NCBI GenBank assembly: GCA_002687015.1
Contig: NYZB01000093.1
Location: 1 to 37,029 of the forward strand
Direction of reading: 5' to 3'
DNA: 37,029 nucleotides
Origin: Deltaproteobacteria bacterium
Lineage (GTDB): Bacteria; Myxococcota_A; UBA9160; UBA6930
Every line of letters begins with the position of its first letter. Within the stretch, counting starts at the first letter, position 1. Under the pieces are notes generated by a model, which was not told where the DNA came from, did not search any database, and saw only the letters and a list, made by a program, of their open reading frames with translations. Both the position numbers and the translations under genes were made by a program. Below are positions 9,493 to 20,807 of this stretch, piece after piece.

Positions 9493-10698
9493 TCAATCGG
9501 CGTCGAGCTCCGGGCGCCAGAGGGCAGGGAGGAACTCGATGCCAAAGAAGGTGAAGGCCAGCCCGAAGAGGGCGCCGGCGATCCAGACCGTGGGGAGATA
9601 GCTCGACGGCCAGAAGACCGGGCCGAAGACCCGTACGGCGCCGGCCACCGTGACCAGGGTGAAGGCGCAGATCGAGAGGCGGCTCGCGACGATGGGTCGA
9701 CCGGTGTGGCCGAGCGAGACCCGGGCCATGATCCCCAGGATGAGCGATCCCATCCCGCCAAGGGTGAAGGCGTGAAGCGCCGAGGCGCCCGCAAACCCAC
9801 CGTGGAGCGAATGGATCGCGTGGCATGCAAAGCCGATCGCGAGCCACGCGTGGCCGGCCTGGAGGATCCACAAGAGCGCCTCGCTACGGCCCTGAATCGG
9901 CCGCCAGGGGACCTGGCGCAGGACCAGGAGCGGAGCCGCGAGTGCTGCGAGCGCACCGCCGGCGACACCCCCCGGCTGCCATAGATCGAGCACCATCGCT
10001 GCGATGCCTGCGCTCACGGCGGTCGCGCCGACTGCGCGCCAGCTCGAGACCTGGGTCTCGCGTCCCTGGCGCCGAAACGCGTTGCGAGTGAACAGCGGGA
10101 TGAGCCGACCCGAGATGACCAGGAGGAGCGCGACCGGCGCGTAGACCAGCGCGTAGGTGCCCGCGCGCAGGAGCGCGGGCCGATGACCGATCCACCCGAC
10201 GTCGATCGCGACGTTGGCGGCCGCGATCCCGAGCACCGAGGCGACCACGCCCAGGTTCCGCCACTTGCCCGAGCGCGCGATCGGTATGCCGATCGTCCAG
10301 GCGAGTGCGAACAAGAAGCTCGCATCGACGATCGCGACGATGGCGTGCGGAAGCAGGTCGCCGAGAAGCAGCGCGACGCGGCCGGCTGCCCACATTCCGA
10401 ACAGGGTCGCGCTCCTCGTTCGCGAGAAGCTCCCGATCCCGCACCATCTCGGCACGGAGGTCAGCAGGAACCCGGCGATCGCCGCGACGACGGTCCCGTT
10501 CACCATCTCGTGCGCATGCAGGATCTGTGGCGGCCAGCCCTGGGTGCCGATCGACATCCCGGCCAGGAAGAGCATCCAGGTCGCGAGCGAGGCCACTGCG
10601 TTCCACGCGCCAAAGAAGAAGAAGGGCCGGAAGCCCGCGGAGAAGAGGGCGCTCCGGTCTCGATTCGCAGTCGCTTCCGTTCGGCTCTGGATCGCCAT
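9493..10698 (-). CDS. nnrS: NnrS family protein
   Basis: FSAGFRPFFFFGAWNA, HAHEMVNGTVVAAIAGFLLTSVP, SGRLIPLFTRNAF, HAFTLGGMGSLILGIMARVSLGHTGRP. Confidence 0.9.
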   Translation of the reverse strand: MAIQSRTEATANRDRSALFSAGFRPFFFFGAWNAVASLATWMLFLAGMSIGTQGWPPQILHAHEMVNGTVVAAIAGFLLTSVPRWCGIGSFSRTRSATLFGMWAAGRVALLLGDLLPHAIVAIVDASFLFALAWTIGIPIARSGKWRNLGVVASVLGIAAANVAIDVGWIGHRPALLRAGTYALVYAPVALLLVISGRLIPLFTRNAFRRQGRETQVSSWRAVGATAVSAGIAAMVLDLWQPGGVAGGALAALAAPLLVLRQVPWRPIQGRSEALLWILQAGHAWLAIGFACHAIHSLHGGFAGASALHAFTLGGMGSLILGIMARVSLGHTGRPIVASRLSICAFTLVTVAGAVRVFGPVFWPSSYLPTVWIAGALFGLAFTFFGIEFLPALWRPELDAD

Positions 10699-10873
10699 CG
10701 ATCTCCCAACTTGCTGGCCTCGCCCCACCCGAGGTTGGCGACTGCCGCCGGCCAGCGGTAGTTCATTGCATTGGATCTCGGGTTCTCGCAAGGCCACCAG
10801 AATCTGCGACACTCCGAGGCCAGCGCCGCAACGCACCAGATCCCCTGAACCCGAGACAGAGCGAGGAGCGACG

Positions 10874-12130
10874 ATGCCGATTACGGATGGCACCGAGCTG
10901 GTCAGTCCCGACTACTACGGTGAGCACGGGCCCCCTCACGATCTCTTCACGCAGCTGCGTGCGGAATCTCCAGTGCACCTCTGCGAGTCCGAGGACTACG
11001 ACCCCTTCTGGGCGATCACGCGGCACGAGGACATCTGCTGGATCTCCAAGCACCCCGAGCACTTCCTCAACGAGCCCGGGATCACGCTCCGCCCCCGTAG
11101 CGACGACGTAGAGCTCGACCCCACCAAGGGGATCGGAGCGATGAAGACCATCATCGAGATGGATCCCCCGCGTCATCGCGAGTTTCGCAGGGTGGCGAGC
11201 CCGCACTTCACGCCGCGGGTCATGCGGGGTCTCGAACCGATGGTGGCGGAGAGTGCGCGCAACATCGTGGATGGGCTGGCGGGGACCACCGGCGAGGGAA
11301 GCTGCGACTTCGCCGTCGACGTCGCTGCGGCGCATCCGCTGCGGATCATCTCGACGATCCTCGGGGTGCCGCGGGAGCAGGAGCCCGTGATCCTCGATCT
11401 CACCAACCAACTCCTCGCGTCGGATGACAGCGAGCTGGGCCCGAAGGGCGAGGATCGCCAACAGGCCATCACGGAGCTGGGAGGCCGGCTCTATGCCCTC
11501 TTCGATGGCATCATCCAGGATCGCCGCGCCAACCCGCGGGACGACCTGGCGAGCGTCCTCGCGAACGCCACCATTGGTGGGGAGCCGCTGGGACCGGTGG
11601 AGACCTTCGGCTACTACCTCATCACCTTCACCGCCGGTCACGACACCACGAAGAACGCGATCGTGGGCGGGATGCAGGCCTTCCTGGAGAACCCGGCCGA
11701 GCTCGAGAAGCTGCGCGCGAACCTGGAGCTGGTGCCGAGCGCGGTCGAGGAGATCGTGCGATGGACCTCACCCGTCAACATGATGAAGCGGACCGCGGCC
11801 CGCGACATCGAGGTGGCCGGCAAGAAGATCCGCAAGGGGGATGCACTGGTCCTCCTCTATGCCTCGGCGAACCGCGACGAGAGTGTCTTCGAGGATCCCT
11901 TCGAGTTCCGGGTGGATCGCAACCCGAATCCCCATCTCGCCTTCGGCCATGGCGAGCACTACTGCCTGGGAACCCACCTGGCCCGACGATCGCAGCGCGC
12001 GCTCCTGCGCGAGCTCGCCGGTCGGTTGGAGCACGTCGAAACGGCGGGGCCTGCCGACCGGATCCGGTCGAGCCTGATCGTGGGGTACAAGCACCTGCCG
12101 ATCCGCTACCGCCTCGCGAGCGCGTGCTGA
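10874..12130 (+). CDS. Cytochrome P450 (CYP) #1
   Basis: I-helix TAGHDTTKNAI, ExxR EEIVRWTSP, haem motif FGHGEHYCLGTHLARR. Confidence 0.95.
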   Translation: MPITDGTELVSPDYYGEHGPPHDLFTQLRAESPVHLCESEDYDPFWAITRHEDICWISKHPEHFLNEPGITLRPRSDDVELDPTKGIGAMKTIIEMDPPRHREFRRVASPHFTPRVMRGLEPMVAESARNIVDGLAGTTGEGSCDFAVDVAAAHPLRIISTILGVPREQEPVILDLTNQLLASDDSELGPKGEDRQQAITELGGRLYALFDGIIQDRRANPRDDLASVLANATIGGEPLGPVETFGYYLITFTAGHDTTKNAIVGGMQAFLENPAELEKLRANLELVPSAVEEIVRWTSPVNMMKRTAARDIEVAGKKIRKGDALVLLYASANRDESVFEDPFEFRVDRNPNPHLAFGHGEHYCLGTHLARRSQRALLRELAGRLEHVETAGPADRIRSSLIVGYKHLPIRYRLASAC

Positions 12131-12167
12131 CCCCCCGGGAGGTCTCCCCCCGCCTGGCAGCGGGTCG

Positions 12168-12700
12168 CTAGCGGCGGAGAAAGTGCCGCCACCAACGCCG
12201 CCACGGGGGGCGCCTGTAGGGCTCCGTGCAGGGCCGGTGCAGGTGACCCTTGTCACGCACGAAGTCCTGGATCTCCTCGTCGACGACGGTGTGGCTCTCG
12301 TCGATGCCCATGTTGAGGGTGTAGTCCTGGGGCGTGCCGTCGGGGTCGAAGACCGCGACGTAGTAGGTCACACCGGGGGTCGCGACGGGCGCGACCAGCG
12401 TGTCCGACACGAAGCAGTTGGGGAAGACCTCGCCCTCCGCGTTCTCTTCGAGGAAGCAGCCATTGGGCAGGAACCAGGAGAGGTTCAGGGGCGGGTCCGC
12501 GTCCTCGTCGGGCAGCTCGAAGATCTCGCGCTTCTCGCGCCAGAGGGCCGGGGTGTTGTAGACCACGTGCACGCCGTGGCCCTCCGGCACGGTGAAAGGC
12601 AGCGCGAGCAGGGCCGGATCGTAGAGCGTCGCCATGCTCGCGCCGTAGGGCGCCACCAGCACGGTCGCCGGGTAGTTGTGGCGGGTCTGGTGGCAGGCCG
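12168..12700 (-). pseudogene. Hypothetical secreted protein, probably 5'-truncated
   Basis: CHQTRHNYPATVLVAPYGASMATLYDPALLALPFTVPEGHGVHVVYN...VTYYVAVFDPDGTPQDYTLNMG; PPC-like C-terminus; no signal peptide; abuts SnoaL fragment. Confidence 0.45.
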
Positions 12701-12711
12701 GTGGCAGGGCA

Positions 12712-12917
12712 TGGCCGACACCGAGGGGCTCTCCCTCTCCTGGCAACCGATCCGGGCCTTCGTCTCCGACTCGGGCGACATGGCCTGGGACTACGGCAAG
12801 GGGAAGCTCACCTCCCCCGACGGTCTCGTGCAGGACGTGAAGTACGTCGTCGTCTGGCACCGGATCGACGGTGAGTGGAAGATCGTCATGGACATGTTCA
12901 GCCCCAACGCGGGCTGA
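12712..12917 (+). pseudogene. SnoaL/DUF4440-like domain, C-terminal fragment
   Basis: MADTEGLSLSWQPIRAFVSDSGDMAWDYGKGKLTSPDGLVQDVKYVVVWHRIDGEWKIVMDMFSPNAG*, about the second half of a normal domain. Confidence 0.65.
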
Positions 12918-12968
12918 ACCCTGGCCTGCCTGCGTCGTCCACCCTGCGTGTAGGGGAATCCGGAGCGC

Positions 12969-13607
12969 TCACGAAGACGGGCCTTGGTTTCGGGCCTTCC
13001 AGAGAAGGGTCAGCAGGAGCGCCGGGTAGACGAGATCTCCCACCAGGGGTGTTCCGATGTTCAAGGGGGAGTAGTTGGCGTGCGCGATGGCGTCCACGAG
13101 GTGGACGTAGGCGGCGCCCAGCAGGAAGACGGACTTCGCGACGACGACCGCCGTGATCAGGTGGTCGGTGATCCAGATGGCCAGCAGGGCTGCGAGCGAG
13201 AGGCCCAAGGTGGCGAAGGCCAGCTCCGTCTGGAAGGGACTCCCGGTGGGCCATCCGATCTGCGAGGCCACCCAATCGGCCATGAAGAGGTGGCCGGTGG
13301 TGGACCAGAGGCCACCAAAGCCGATGAGGATGACCACGAAGTACTGGAGCAGGAGCGCGGGCGGCAAGCCCGGGAGCCCGCGCTCCTGGGCGTGCCGGCG
13401 CGCGCTGAGCGGCACCAGGACCAGCATGTAGACGAAGCCGCCGATCCAGGGAATGAGCGAGAAGAGCCAGTAGCCGAAGAAGGTCTGCGGGACGTAGCGC
13501 CAGAGCAGCCGCGGCCAGTGCGCAAAGGGCGGGGCGTCAGGTGCGCGGCGCAGCAGGGCACCGAAGGGCACCAGGAAGTCGAGCAACTGGAGCGCGGCGG
13601 CGGTCAC
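12969..13607 (-). CDS. DUF6790-like multi-pass membrane protein
   Basis: GTG start 13607 with GGAGG upstream; MTAAALQLLDFLVPFGALL...LLQYFVVILIGFGGLWSTTGHLFMADWVASQIGW. Confidence 0.7.
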   Translation of the reverse strand: MTAAALQLLDFLVPFGALLRRAPDAPPFAHWPRLLWRYVPQTFFGYWLFSLIPWIGGFVYMLVLVPLSARRHAQERGLPGLPPALLLQYFVVILIGFGGLWSTTGHLFMADWVASQIGWPTGSPFQTELAFATLGLSLAALLAIWITDHLITAVVVAKSVFLLGAAYVHLVDAIAHANYSPLNIGTPLVGDLVYPALLLTLLWKARNQGPSS

Positions 13608-13729
13608 GGGTCCTCCCTCCCCATGCAGGGACAGCGGCCGGAAAGGACCCAAGGATGCCATTCCGACGGGCGGGGAGTGTAGGTGGTGCTGGATCGAAGT
13701 CCGCTTGCGGGCGAGGTAAGCTCGAACGC

Positions 13730-15297
<1,568 letters not shown>

Positions 15298-15360
15298 GGG
15301 TCGGGATGGTCTGGGCCCTGCACCTTCCCGGAGGGCCGCCCGAGGGTCGCTGAGGTGTCG

Positions 15361-16392
15361 ATGGCCGCGAAGATGGTGCGTCCCGCAAGCGTGCGTCTTG
15401 CAGAGCGGCTCTCCGTGGGGCCGCTCGCTCTGGGGCTCGGGCTGGCCGCCGCGCTCCTCGCTGGCTTGATGTTGCTGCTCGCGGCGAGCGGAGACCTGGC
15501 CCGGATCGTCTCGGGCGAGGGAACGATCGAGCTGGGGCAGGACTTCCGGGTCGGCATCGTGCTGGCCGTGATGCTCGCCTTCCTCCCGGCCGTCGAGCTC
15601 TTCGCGATCCGAAGGGCGCAGCGTGCGCTCGACGAGCTGGCGCCCGTCCTCGAGCTGGCCGCCGAGGAGCTGGATGCCCATCGGCTCGCGCTTGCGCGGG
15701 TGAGCCGCGCACGGAACCTCCGGGCGGGTGTCATCGGCGCAACCGTCGTGATGGGCGTCTTTCTCCCCGAGGCGATCGTGGAGCCCGTCTTCGATCCGAG
15801 GCTGATGGGCGCGCTCCACATCGCGCACCGCGTGATGGCTGCGGTGCTGGGCTTCCAAGCGGGTGCTTCCGTTCGCCTTGCCGTGCGCAACTCGCGCCGT
15901 CTCGGGCGCTGGGCTGCGGAGAGCGGGCAGCTCGACCTGCTGGACCCCACGGCCTGGGCGCCCCTGGCGCGGGTGGGGCTCGGCAACGCCTTCGTGAGCA
16001 TGGGCGTGATCTCGCTTCTCCTCCTGCTCGTGCCCGACCGGGACGCGGGGGTGGGGCTCGCCGGGGGCCTGGCCCTCTTGATCGCGGCCTCGCTGGTGAT
16101 GGGCGGGATGGGCCTGGTCCTGCCCCTCCTGCCCGTGCGGGCGCGCATTCGGGCGGTGAAGCAGGCGGAGCTGGCCCGTTGCAACCGACGCATTGCGGAG
16201 CTGCGTCGGGCCTCGGCCGCCGCGGGCGAGCTCGCCGATGCGATCGCCTATCGGGGGCTCGTCGACGGTGTCTCCGAGTGGCCCATCGACGTGCCGCAGC
16301 TGGGCCGCTTTGCCCTGGTCTTCGGTCTACCCCTCGCGTCCTGGATCGCAGCGGCCCTGGTCGAACGGCTCATCGACACGGCCTTCGGCTAG
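15361..16392 (+). CDS. Hypothetical multi-pass membrane protein
   Basis: 344 aa ORF with ~6 hydrophobic segments. Confidence 0.7.
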   Translation: MAAKMVRPASVRLAERLSVGPLALGLGLAAALLAGLMLLLAASGDLARIVSGEGTIELGQDFRVGIVLAVMLAFLPAVELFAIRRAQRALDELAPVLELAAEELDAHRLALARVSRARNLRAGVIGATVVMGVFLPEAIVEPVFDPRLMGALHIAHRVMAAVLGFQAGASVRLAVRNSRRLGRWAAESGQLDLLDPTAWAPLARVGLGNAFVSMGVISLLLLLVPDRDAGVGLAGGLALLIAASLVMGGMGLVLPLLPVRARIRAVKQAELARCNRRIAELRRASAAAGELADAIAYRGLVDGVSEWPIDVPQLGRFALVFGLPLASWIAAALVERLIDTAFG

Positions 16393-16504
16393 CGGAGGGG
16401 CCGCTCCGGGAGGCCCGGTCAGGGCGGTGGGCACGACGAGATGGCCCGGCGTGAGGTCGAGCGCCTGCGCCGCGGCTCCGGATGGGGAGCTCCAGGCTTC
16501 GCGG

Positions 16505-17977
16505 CTATTGGATGTAGCCGAGAGCGCGCAGCTCCTCTTCGATCTCCGGGGTCAGGCTCCGGGTGCCGCCCGACCCGACCATGGGGGCGGTGCGCTCCTC
16601 GAGGGCCTGCCAGAACTCGAGGTACGCCTTCAAGCGCCCGGTGACCCCCGGACGGGTGGCCGAGAGCTCCCGGTCCTCCCCCCGGTCTGCCTCCAGATCG
16701 AAGAGCTCCAGCTCTCCGCGGGCACGCTGGTACAGGACGTGCCCCTCGGCGCGGACCGAGTGCTCTCTCTCGTACACGCTCGAAGGGGCGCTGAGCTTCG
16801 CCGGGTCGGCGTCGTCCGGAACCGGCGCGAACAGGTCGCGACCCGGGAGGAGGGAGGGGAGCTCGGCCCCGGCAAGCCGCGCCAACGTGGGATAGAGGTC
16901 GATACTTCGCACCTGACGGGGGTCCCTCTGGCCCCCCGCAATCCCCGGGCCCACGAAGAAGAGGGGTACGTGCACCGTGGCTTCGTCGAGGAAGGCTCCG
17001 TGGCCGAGATTGCCGTGATCGAAGAGCCGCTCTCCGTGATCGGCCGTGAAGACGATGAGGGTGTTCTCGGCGCGCCCGGCCTCCTCGAGAATCTGGGGCA
17101 CGCGACGGAGGGCGGCGTCGAGCTGGGCCAGCTCGGCATCGTAGAGGTCGACGTAGCTCTTGACGCCGGGGGTCTCCACGTCGATGCGGCCCGCCTTGAA
17201 CTCCTTGCGGACCCCGAGTGCCCACTGCCGCACGTCGCGGGGAAACCCGGCGTAGGCTTCGGCGGTGGGAAGCGGCTCCGCCCGATTGAAGCGTCGGAAG
17301 ACCTCGTAGTCGGGGTTGAAGGTGACGTGCGGGTCGCGGCTCAGCATGAAGAAGAAGAAGGGCTCGTCGCTCGGCGTCTCGGCCAGGAAGGCCTCGAGAC
17401 GATCGACGAGGCCGCTCGTATCGAGGCGGTAGCTCTCGTTCCTCGTCTCGAAGCCCTGCACGAGATTGAAGAACTCGCTGATGTGGCTGTTGTTGATGGC
17501 GGCACCCGTTGCGTAGCCCGCATCGCGCAGGGCCTCGGGCAAGGTCACGATCTCGTCGGCCAGGATTCGACTCGGCTTCAGGTCGTCGCTGCCCGGCTTC
17601 GGCGGCTCGTAGAAGTCGGTCATCCCGTGGACCTGTGAGGTCAAGCCCGTGAGGATCGATGCGACCGAGGGCTTGGTCCAGGAGGAGGAGCTGGCGGCGT
17701 TCTCGAAGAAGAGCCCCTTGCCGGCGAGGGAGTCGAGGAAGGGTGTCGTGTTCCGCCCGTAGCCCGCCGCTCCCATGTGCGAGTAGCGGAAGGTGCAGAT
17801 GGTGATCAGCAGGATATTGGGGCGGTCTCGTGCACCTGACGCGCGCGGGTCCCGACCACAGCCCGACATCGCGCCCGACAGGAGGGCAGCGACCGCGAGC
17901 ACGGCGAAGAAGGTCCGAAGCCTCCGGTTCTGGATCGGGCCTCGGAGCGCCTGGTGTCGGTTCGCAGCCGAAGTCAT
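16505..17977 (-). CDS. Sulfatase-family (alkaline phosphatase superfamily) lipoprotein-like protein
   Basis: Lipobox-like LLSGAMSGC; RPNILLITICTFRYSHMGAAGYGRNTTPFLDSLAGKGLFFENAASSSSWTKPSVASILTGL; VFTADHGERLFDHGNLGHG. Confidence 0.88.
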   Translation of the reverse strand: MTSAANRHQALRGPIQNRRLRTFFAVLAVAALLSGAMSGCGRDPRASGARDRPNILLITICTFRYSHMGAAGYGRNTTPFLDSLAGKGLFFENAASSSSWTKPSVASILTGLTSQVHGMTDFYEPPKPGSDDLKPSRILADEIVTLPEALRDAGYATGAAINNSHISEFFNLVQGFETRNESYRLDTSGLVDRLEAFLAETPSDEPFFFFMLSRDPHVTFNPDYEVFRRFNRAEPLPTAEAYAGFPRDVRQWALGVRKEFKAGRIDVETPGVKSYVDLYDAELAQLDAALRRVPQILEEAGRAENTLIVFTADHGERLFDHGNLGHGAFLDEATVHVPLFFVGPGIAGGQRDPRQVRSIDLYPTLARLAGAELPSLLPGRDLFAPVPDDADPAKLSAPSSVYEREHSVRAEGHVLYQRARGELELFDLEADRGEDRELSATRPGVTGRLKAYLEFWQALEERTAPMVGSGGTRSLTPEIEEELRALGYIQ

Positions 17978-18189
17978 GGCGGCTCGCAGCGTAGTCGACG
18001 CCGGATCTCTCGGCCTCGGCGCTCGCGGCGCGCCGGCGCGCGGCGACGGGTCCCACGAGGCGCCCTTCGCCGCGGGCCCCGGGGGGACTGGCTCGAGGGT
18101 GCTCTTCTGGCCGGAGAGCGCGCCAGCGGCCGATGGGGTCCTCCGAATGACGGGTGCCCGACTCGTGGCCGGGTGGTAATCCTCTAGGG

Positions 18190-18699
18190 ATGTCGGTGGA
18201 ACTCCCCGCACTGGTCATCGCCCGGGAAGACGGCGCCGTCGTGGCACAGAACGCTCCGGCCCGGCGCCTCATGGGGTCCGGTCTGGGAAGGGCCTGCTGG
18301 GACCTCGTGGGCGGGATCGAGGGAGCCGAGGGGCTGCCGTGCTCCCGCGGCGGCGCCCAGCGCTTGCTGGCGCGGCGTCCCCTGCGGCCCGCGGACTCGT
18401 GCGTCTCGCTCGAGGGCGAGAGCCATCACCTCGCCTGCATTCCCATGAATGGCTTCGTCGTGTGCCTGCTCAACCGCGGAACCGAGGCCCCGGCACAGGC
18501 CGTGCGCCTCCTCACGTCGCGGGAGCGCGACGTGCTTCGGCTGCTCGCCGAAGGCGAGGACACGGCGGCGGTATCCGACCGGCTCGGGCTCAGCGAGTCG
18601 ACGGTGCGAACCCACGTCGAGCGCATGCTCCACAAGCTCGGAGCGAGCAATCGCGCGGCGCTCGTCGCGCTCGGCTTCCGGCTCGGCTACCTCGACTGA
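18190..18699 (+). CDS. LuxR-family transcriptional regulator with PAS-like N-terminus
   Basis: LTSRERDVLRLLAEGEDTAAVSDRLGLSESTVRTHVERMLHKLGASNRAALVALGFRLG. Confidence 0.88.
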   Translation: MSVELPALVIAREDGAVVAQNAPARRLMGSGLGRACWDLVGGIEGAEGLPCSRGGAQRLLARRPLRPADSCVSLEGESHHLACIPMNGFVVCLLNRGTEAPAQAVRLLTSRERDVLRLLAEGEDTAAVSDRLGLSESTVRTHVERMLHKLGASNRAALVALGFRLGYLD

Positions 18700-18791
18700 A
18701 GGCCCCACCTCCCTCCCCGCGGACGCCCGCTCGGAGCCTCTTTGGAGGCTGCCAGGGGGTGAGGGTATGATGGCCCAGGGAGGCAAGCGCC

Positions 18792-20003
18792 ATGCGATTC
18801 GGGGTCTTCTACGAGCTCCAGCTGCCGAAACCGTGGGACGATCGATCGGAGCTCCGGATGATCCAGGAGGCCATCGAGCAGGTCGAGATCGCCGATCGGA
18901 TCGGGATCGACTACGCGTGGGCGGTGGAGCACCACTTCCTGGAGGAGTACTCGCACTGCTCGGCCTCCGAGGTGTTCCTGAGCGCCCTGGCGGCCAAGAC
19001 CGAGCGGATCCGCGTGGCCTTCGGCATCCGCCAGGTGATCCCCTACTACAACCACCCGTCCCGTACGGCCGAGGCCGTGGCCATGCTCGACCTGATCTCG
19101 GGGGGTCGCGTCGACTTCGGGATCGGAGAGGGCGCCACCCGTCTCGAGCTGCACGGCTACGGGGTGCCGACGAAGCGCAAGCAGATCCTGTCCTTCGAGG
19201 CCGCCGAGCAGATTGCCAACATGATGGTCATGGAGCCGTACCCCGGCTACGAGGGGGAGGGCTTCTCCATGCCCTGTCGCAACGTGCTCCCGAAGCCCCT
19301 GCAGAAACCCCACCCGCCGATGTGGCTCGCCTGCACGAACCGCAAGACGATCGAGACCGCCGCGCGAAACGGCCTGGGGGCTCTTGCCTTCACCTTCGTC
19401 GATCCCGAGGAGGCCAAGACCTGGGCGGACATCTACTACTCGATCATCCGCTCCGAGGCCTGCGTGCCGCTCGGCCACTCGGTCAACGCCAACATCGCGC
19501 TTGTGACCGGATTCTCCCTGAACGAGGACGCCGAGGTGGGGCGCGCGCGGGGTGCGGATGGCTTCGCGTTCTTCCGCTACGCGATCAATGCCCTCGTCGC
19601 CAACGATCATCGGCCGGGTCGAAGCCGGCTCTGGGACGAGTACGAGGAGCTGCGCGGCCCCGATCTGCCCACCATCCCGTCTCCCGGGATCGGAACACCG
19701 GGAGCCTTCAGCGAGCACATCCGGGAGTTCCAGGAGGTCGGCGTCGACCAGATCATCTTCCTTCAGCAGAGCGGCAAGAACCGCCACGACCACATCTGCG
19801 AGAGCCTCGAGACGTTCGGACGCGAGGTGCTGCCGGAGTTCATGGAGGGGCGCGAGGAGCGGGAGGCGCGCAAGGCTTCGGAGCTGGCACCGCACATCGA
19901 GAAGGCGCTCGCGCGCAAGAGCTGGCTGGCGGAGCTCGGGGACGACGAGATCCCGATCGTGGAGGCGTCCCGGGAGCGCGAGGCCTTCTACCGCAAGGAC
20001 TAG
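18792..20003 (+). CDS. LLM-class flavin-dependent oxidoreductase
   Basis: MRFGVFYELQLPKPWDDRSE...DYAWAVEHHFLEEYSHCSASEVFLSALAAKTERIRVAFGIRQV...AVAMLDLISGGRVDFGIGEG. Confidence 0.92.
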   Translation: MRFGVFYELQLPKPWDDRSELRMIQEAIEQVEIADRIGIDYAWAVEHHFLEEYSHCSASEVFLSALAAKTERIRVAFGIRQVIPYYNHPSRTAEAVAMLDLISGGRVDFGIGEGATRLELHGYGVPTKRKQILSFEAAEQIANMMVMEPYPGYEGEGFSMPCRNVLPKPLQKPHPPMWLACTNRKTIETAARNGLGALAFTFVDPEEAKTWADIYYSIIRSEACVPLGHSVNANIALVTGFSLNEDAEVGRARGADGFAFFRYAINALVANDHRPGRSRLWDEYEELRGPDLPTIPSPGIGTPGAFSEHIREFQEVGVDQIIFLQQSGKNRHDHICESLETFGREVLPEFMEGREEREARKASELAPHIEKALARKSWLAELGDDEIPIVEASREREAFYRKD

Positions 20004-20047
20004 GGCCGGGGCCGGCGTCGATCGCGCCTGGGGCCTTGACCGGGAAA

Positions 20048-20076
20048 CGAATACGAATTAGCGTTCTCAGTATTCG
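20048..20076. promoter_or_regulatory. Inverted repeat CGAATAC-N15-GTATTCG upstream of TetR gene; candidate operator
   Basis: Perfect 7-bp arms at 20048-20054 and 20070-20076, 15 bp before the GTG start. Confidence 0.4.
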
Positions 20077-20090
20077 CCCATGAATACAGC

Positions 20091-20786
20091 GTGATATCCC
20101 ACGTCGTGACCGACCATCCCCACTTCCGGTGGACTCGGCCCGTGCGCCAGGCGCGCAGCCAGGAGACCCTCGAGCGGCTCCTCGACAGTGCGGAATCGCT
20201 GCTCGCCAAGAAGGGCTTCGAGGGCATCACGGTCGCCGAGATCGCGCGCCGAGCCGGCGCCTCCGTGGGCGCCCTCTACTCGCGCTTCCGCGGCAAGGAC
20301 GCGGTGCTGCAATGCCTGCTGGATCGCTTCGTCGCCGAGGCGCGGGCGACCACCTCCGAGACGCTCGATGTCGAGCGCTGGCAGGGCGCCTCGACCGAGG
20401 AGATCGTCACCGAGTTCGTCTCCTTCCTGGTCGAGATCCACCGCACGCGGGTCGGCCTGCTCCGCGAGCTCGTGGCGCGCGCTCACAGCGCCGCGCCGGT
20501 GATCGAGCGCAAGGAAGGGCTGATCCAACACATCGGCGATCGGCTCTCCGCACTGCTCCTCGTGCGCTCGGATGAGATCGCTCATCCCGACCCCGCCTAC
20601 GCCGTGAGCTTCGGTGTGCGGCTCGTCCTCGGCTGCCTCGAGCAGGCGATCCTCTCGAACGACTCGGACACCTACTACGGGCTGCCTGCCTCCGACGAGC
20701 GTCTCGCCGCGGAGCTCACGCGGACCTATCTCAGTTACCTCGGCGTGAAGCGCGGAAGCGATGTCGCCGCTCGACCGATTTCATAG
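20091..20786 (+). CDS. TetR/AcrR family regulator
   Basis: RSQETLERLLDSAESLLAKKGFEGITVAEIARRAGASVGALYSRFRGKDAVLQCL. Confidence 0.92.
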   Translation: MISHVVTDHPHFRWTRPVRQARSQETLERLLDSAESLLAKKGFEGITVAEIARRAGASVGALYSRFRGKDAVLQCLLDRFVAEARATTSETLDVERWQGASTEEIVTEFVSFLVEIHRTRVGLLRELVARAHSAAPVIERKEGLIQHIGDRLSALLLVRSDEIAHPDPAYAVSFGVRLVLGCLEQAILSNDSDTYYGLPASDERLAAELTRTYLSYLGVKRGSDVAARPIS

Positions 20787-20807
20787 GAAGACAGAGGAGA
20801 AAGAAGG

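Noticed and set aside
10874-12130. P450 genes as part of a new redox island
   Set aside because: Both P450s look canonical and no ferredoxin or reductase is adjacent; ordinary for genomes with many P450s.
16193-17638. 481-aa plus-strand ORF
   Set aside because: Antisense shadow of the sulfatase gene; no family motifs, only a high-GC frame artefact.
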